Part shown: piece after piece, positions 62,105-64,000 of the stretch
Position numbering within the stretch: the first letter of the stretch is position 1
How the letters are laid out: every line of letters starts with the position of its first letter
Assembly: GCA_020696365.1 (NCBI GenBank)
Contig: JAEHCM010000001.1
Span: 82,813-146,812 of the forward strand
DNA: 64,000 nucleotides
Reading direction: 5' to 3'
Origin: Thermoplasmata archaeon
GTDB lineage: Archaea; Thermoplasmatota; Thermoplasmata; UBA10834
The notes under the pieces: generated by a model
What the model was told of the DNA's origin: nothing
The model's database searches: none
Seen by the model: the letters and a program-made list of their open reading frames with translations, nothing else
Translations under genes and position numbers: made by a program

Positions 62105-63847
62105 CTACGCTGGCGGCCCGCCCTCCGCCAGCTTCGCCTTGACTTCTTTCATGACCTTGTCGGGGTCCTTGCCGTAAGCGGAGATGATCGTCGCGACCTT
62201 CTTGTGGTCGTCTATGCTGGTCTTCTTCATGTACTCGAGGACGTCCACGCGCCTCTTGATCTCCCGCTCCATCTCCCTGGGTGCCCAGTTCCTGGCCATC
62301 CTGACTTTCTCGTAGATGTAGCTGTGACCGCTGTAGTTGAATGTGTCGTCCGCCGGGTTCCATGTGTACACCGAGTTCGTGATGAGCTCGTCTGTCTCGG
62401 GGTCGAGTCCGACTATCTCCGTCAACGACTTCACACGCCTGGTCATCTTGGTACCCACCTTGACCTGCGCCTGCATGAGGACGATATTGAGGGCCGTGAC
62501 GAGCGCTCTCGGCAGGTTGATGGGGTCGTTCTCCATCCTGTGTACCATCGCCTGAACGTCCTCTGCGTGGAACGTCGAGTAACAGGTCTTGCCCGTCGCC
62601 ATTGCCTGGAACACGACATACGCCTCCTTGCCTCTGACCTCTCCGACCATCAGGTACTGCGGTCTCTGCCTCATCGCTGCCGTCAGGAGGTCAAACATGT
62701 CTATCTCGCCGGCGGCCTTGCCCGTAACGGCGCTCTTCCCACCGAACCCATCTCTGGTCAGGCCAGGGACCCAGTTCTCGTGGGGGAGGTTGAGCTCGCG
62801 CGTGTCCTCTATCGAGACGATCTTCATCTGTGGCGGTATGAACAGCAGGACCGCGTTGAGCGTGGTCGTCTTGCCGCTCGCAGTGCCGCCGCACACAAGC
62901 ATCGACTGGCCGTGCTCTATGCTGATCCACAGGTAGGCCATCATCTCGGTGCTCATGGTCTTGAACTTCAGCAGGTCTAGAGGCGTGAACGGGTTCTCCT
63001 TGAACCGTCTGATGGTGAATGACGAACCTCTCTTGGTCACATGCTTCCCGAGGGTCGCCTGCAACCTGGATCCGTCAGGGATCGTGGCGTCGAGGAGCGG
63101 GTTCGCGACCGATATGTGCTTGCCACACCTCTGCGCTAGCCATACGACGAACCCGTCGAGTTCCTGTTCATCATCGAACCTGAGAGTCGACCTTATCGAG
63201 CCGTACTTCCTGTGGTAGATGTACAGCGGGACCCCGACGCCGTCGCACGATACGTCCTCGACGTTGGCCTCTATCATCATAACATCGATCGCCCTGTACC
63301 CTATGAAATCTCTGAGGATGTAGTACATCACCTTCTCTTTGGATATAGGGTGGAGCGCGATGTCCAGTTTCGTCATCAGCTCCTCGGTGGTCCCGCGGAG
63401 GTACTTCTCCTTACCTTCCTCGTCGTCCTCGGTCATGCGCTCGACGGATGCTATGAGCGTCTCCTTCAGCAGTTCTAGGACGTCGCTCTCGTCTGGTGTG
63501 AGCTTCGGCTCGATGACCTCGTAGATGTATTCGTTCGCGATGTTGTCGTACATTATCCGCACGAACGAGTAGTTCTTCTTGACTGGGATTATCTCGACCT
63601 CGTCTAGGTTCGTCTCTGCGATCTTCGGAATTTCCACGATCTGGCTCATGTCCGTCCTGTCCTTGCTCGAGGACACGGTCTTCTTGGCAGGCCTAGGCCT
63701 CATCCTGTAGAGCAGTCCGTAGTAGGTGGCGAGCAGTCCCGTCTTGCCCTTGACCTCTCCCTTCTCTTTCTCTTCCTTCGGCGGCTGCTCGGGCGCCTCG
63801 CCCTCCTCCTCGACCTTTGGCTGATCAGTTTCGGTCATGTTAATCAC
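62105..63847 (-). CDS. Type II/IV secretion ATPase, archaellum/pilus (ArlI/TadA-like)
   Basis: 580 residues. An acidic, lysine-rich N-terminus (EEEGEAPEQPPKEEKEKGEV) precedes a helical N-domain (VLELLKETLIASVERM) and the hexameric ATPase core: IPDGSRLQATLG, FTIRRFKENPFTPLDLL, Walker A CGGTASGKTTTLNAVLLFIP (about 320-339), Asp box VSIEDTRELNLPHENW, Walker B QYLMVGEVRGKEAYVVFQAM, and the His box GKTCYSTFHAEDVQAMVHRM. It powers assembly of pili or archaella. GTG 63847 overlaps the upstream stop as GTGA; ATG 63838 is also possible. The upstream partner encodes the end of a membrane protein. Confidence 0.93.
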   Translation of the reverse strand: MINMTETDQPKVEEEGEAPEQPPKEEKEKGEVKGKTGLLATYYGLLYRMRPRPAKKTVSSSKDRTDMSQIVEIPKIAETNLDEVEIIPVKKNYSFVRIMYDNIANEYIYEVIEPKLTPDESDVLELLKETLIASVERMTEDDEEGKEKYLRGTTEELMTKLDIALHPISKEKVMYYILRDFIGYRAIDVMMIEANVEDVSCDGVGVPLYIYHRKYGSIRSTLRFDDEQELDGFVVWLAQRCGKHISVANPLLDATIPDGSRLQATLGKHVTKRGSSFTIRRFKENPFTPLDLLKFKTMSTEMMAYLWISIEHGQSMLVCGGTASGKTTTLNAVLLFIPPQMKIVSIEDTRELNLPHENWVPGLTRDGFGGKSAVTGKAAGEIDMFDLLTAAMRQRPQYLMVGEVRGKEAYVVFQAMATGKTCYSTFHAEDVQAMVHRMENDPINLPRALVTALNIVLMQAQVKVGTKMTRRVKSLTEIVGLDPETDELITNSVYTWNPADDTFNYSGHSYIYEKVRMARNWAPREMEREIKRRVDVLEYMKKTSIDDHKKVATIISAYGKDPDKVMKEVKAKLAEGGPPA

Positions 63848-64000
63848 GCAGCAAACAATACTCTGAGCGTCATGAATCCCGCCACTAGCATGATGAAGCT
63901 GTGCCTCATGCCTATCGAGAGACTCCCGTTCGAGATGACTCCTGCCAGGAGGCCGTCTCCTACGGCGTGCACGATCACGGACAGGAGGAAGATGAACCCT
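63844..64000 (-). CDS. C-terminal end of type IV pilus membrane platform protein (ArlJ/TadC-like)
   Basis: A frame running from the window edge to the TGA at 63844-63846 (read on the minus strand) gives GFIFLLSVIVHAVGDGLLAG then VISNGSLSIGMRHSFIMLVAGF and ends TLRVLFAA. The two hydrophobic stretches match the last helices of T2SSF/ArlJ platform proteins, including the GLLAGVISNGSLS turn. It overlaps the ATPase GTG by GTGA, so the two are coupled. Here the platform gene precedes the ATPase, the reverse of the common arlI-arlJ order. Confidence 0.75.
   Translation of the reverse strand, partial: GFIFLLSVIVHAVGDGLLAGVISNGSLSIGMRHSFIMLVAGFMTLRVLFAA

Overview
The window is high-GC, gene-dense archaeal chromosome. 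It carries archaeal replication and information-processing genes (Orc1/Cdc6, MCM, small primase subunit, eL20, prefoldin alpha, TiaS, NMD3, Tsr3, FtsY), many TATA-led leaderless or nearly leaderless genes, an ER-type signal peptidase and a class III-signal-peptide pilin. Bacterial-type DNA gyrase, several RecA/KaiC-like proteins, a DUF835 domain and many zinc-ribbon membrane or coiled-coil proteins point most strongly to Thermoplasmatota or a close euryarchaeal relative. This placement is inferred from gene content; no 16S rRNA gene is present.

Layout. 1-3070: partial gene, dCMP deaminase, membrane wHTH protein, tiny secreted protein, signal peptidase. 3063-6005: orc1/cdc6 divergent from hflX, with a candidate replication origin (ORB-like repeats) between them. 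6048-11114: small membrane protein, secreted protein coupled to tiaS, thiolase, M20 peptidase. 11111-12753: rpl18a-pfdA-ftsY operon. 12801-13228: a 410-bp MITE-like insertion with terminal inverted repeats and a perfect 9-bp target duplication. 13300-17259: radical SAM enzyme, membrane protein, priS, wHTH protein. 17354-20481: ECF vitamin/metal transporter. 20491-24350: FAD oxidase, htpX, HPS-RraA fusion. 24463-27314: three consecutive RecA/KaiC-like genes and a pilin. 27409-33989: wHTH, RDD protein, tsr3, mcm, DUF424, nmd3, two-subunit fumarase. 34018-41819: surface protein, giant Lhr-type helicase, membrane protein. 41808-43159: OGG glycosylase and DUF355 kinase. 43328-48590: zinc-ribbon protein, a DnaA-type AAA+/DUF835 fusion, an intron-bearing tRNA-Thr, a zinc-ribbon Yip1-like protein. 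48596-54770: thiC, gyrB-gyrA. 54891-64000: KaiC-like protein, duplicated zinc-ribbon coiled coil, giant surface protein, secretion ATPase and the end of its membrane partner.

The most unusual items are: (i) a 728-residue protein with a clear DnaA-family AAA+ module that has lost the DnaA DNA-binding domain and ends in DUF835, on the same 64 kb as an Orc1/Cdc6 origin; (ii) a tRNA-Thr(CGU) whose only intron lies in the D-loop with a textbook bulge-helix-bulge; (iii) a non-autonomous mobile element with intact target duplication; (iv) a run of three RecA-fold genes in which the second and third have lost the P-loop lysine; (v) a 1.8-kilo-residue Lhr helicase; and (vi) repeated fusion of rubredoxin-like zinc ribbons to membrane and coiled-coil proteins.

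Functionally the window mixes DNA replication and topology (orc1, mcm, priS, gyrBA, DnaA-like, lhr), translation (tiaS, tsr3, nmd3, eL20, prefoldin, tRNA), protein export and surface structures (FtsY, signal peptidase, pilin, secretion ATPase, surface proteins) and central metabolism (fumarase, HPS, thiolase, thiC). No CRISPR array, rRNA gene or integrase was seen.
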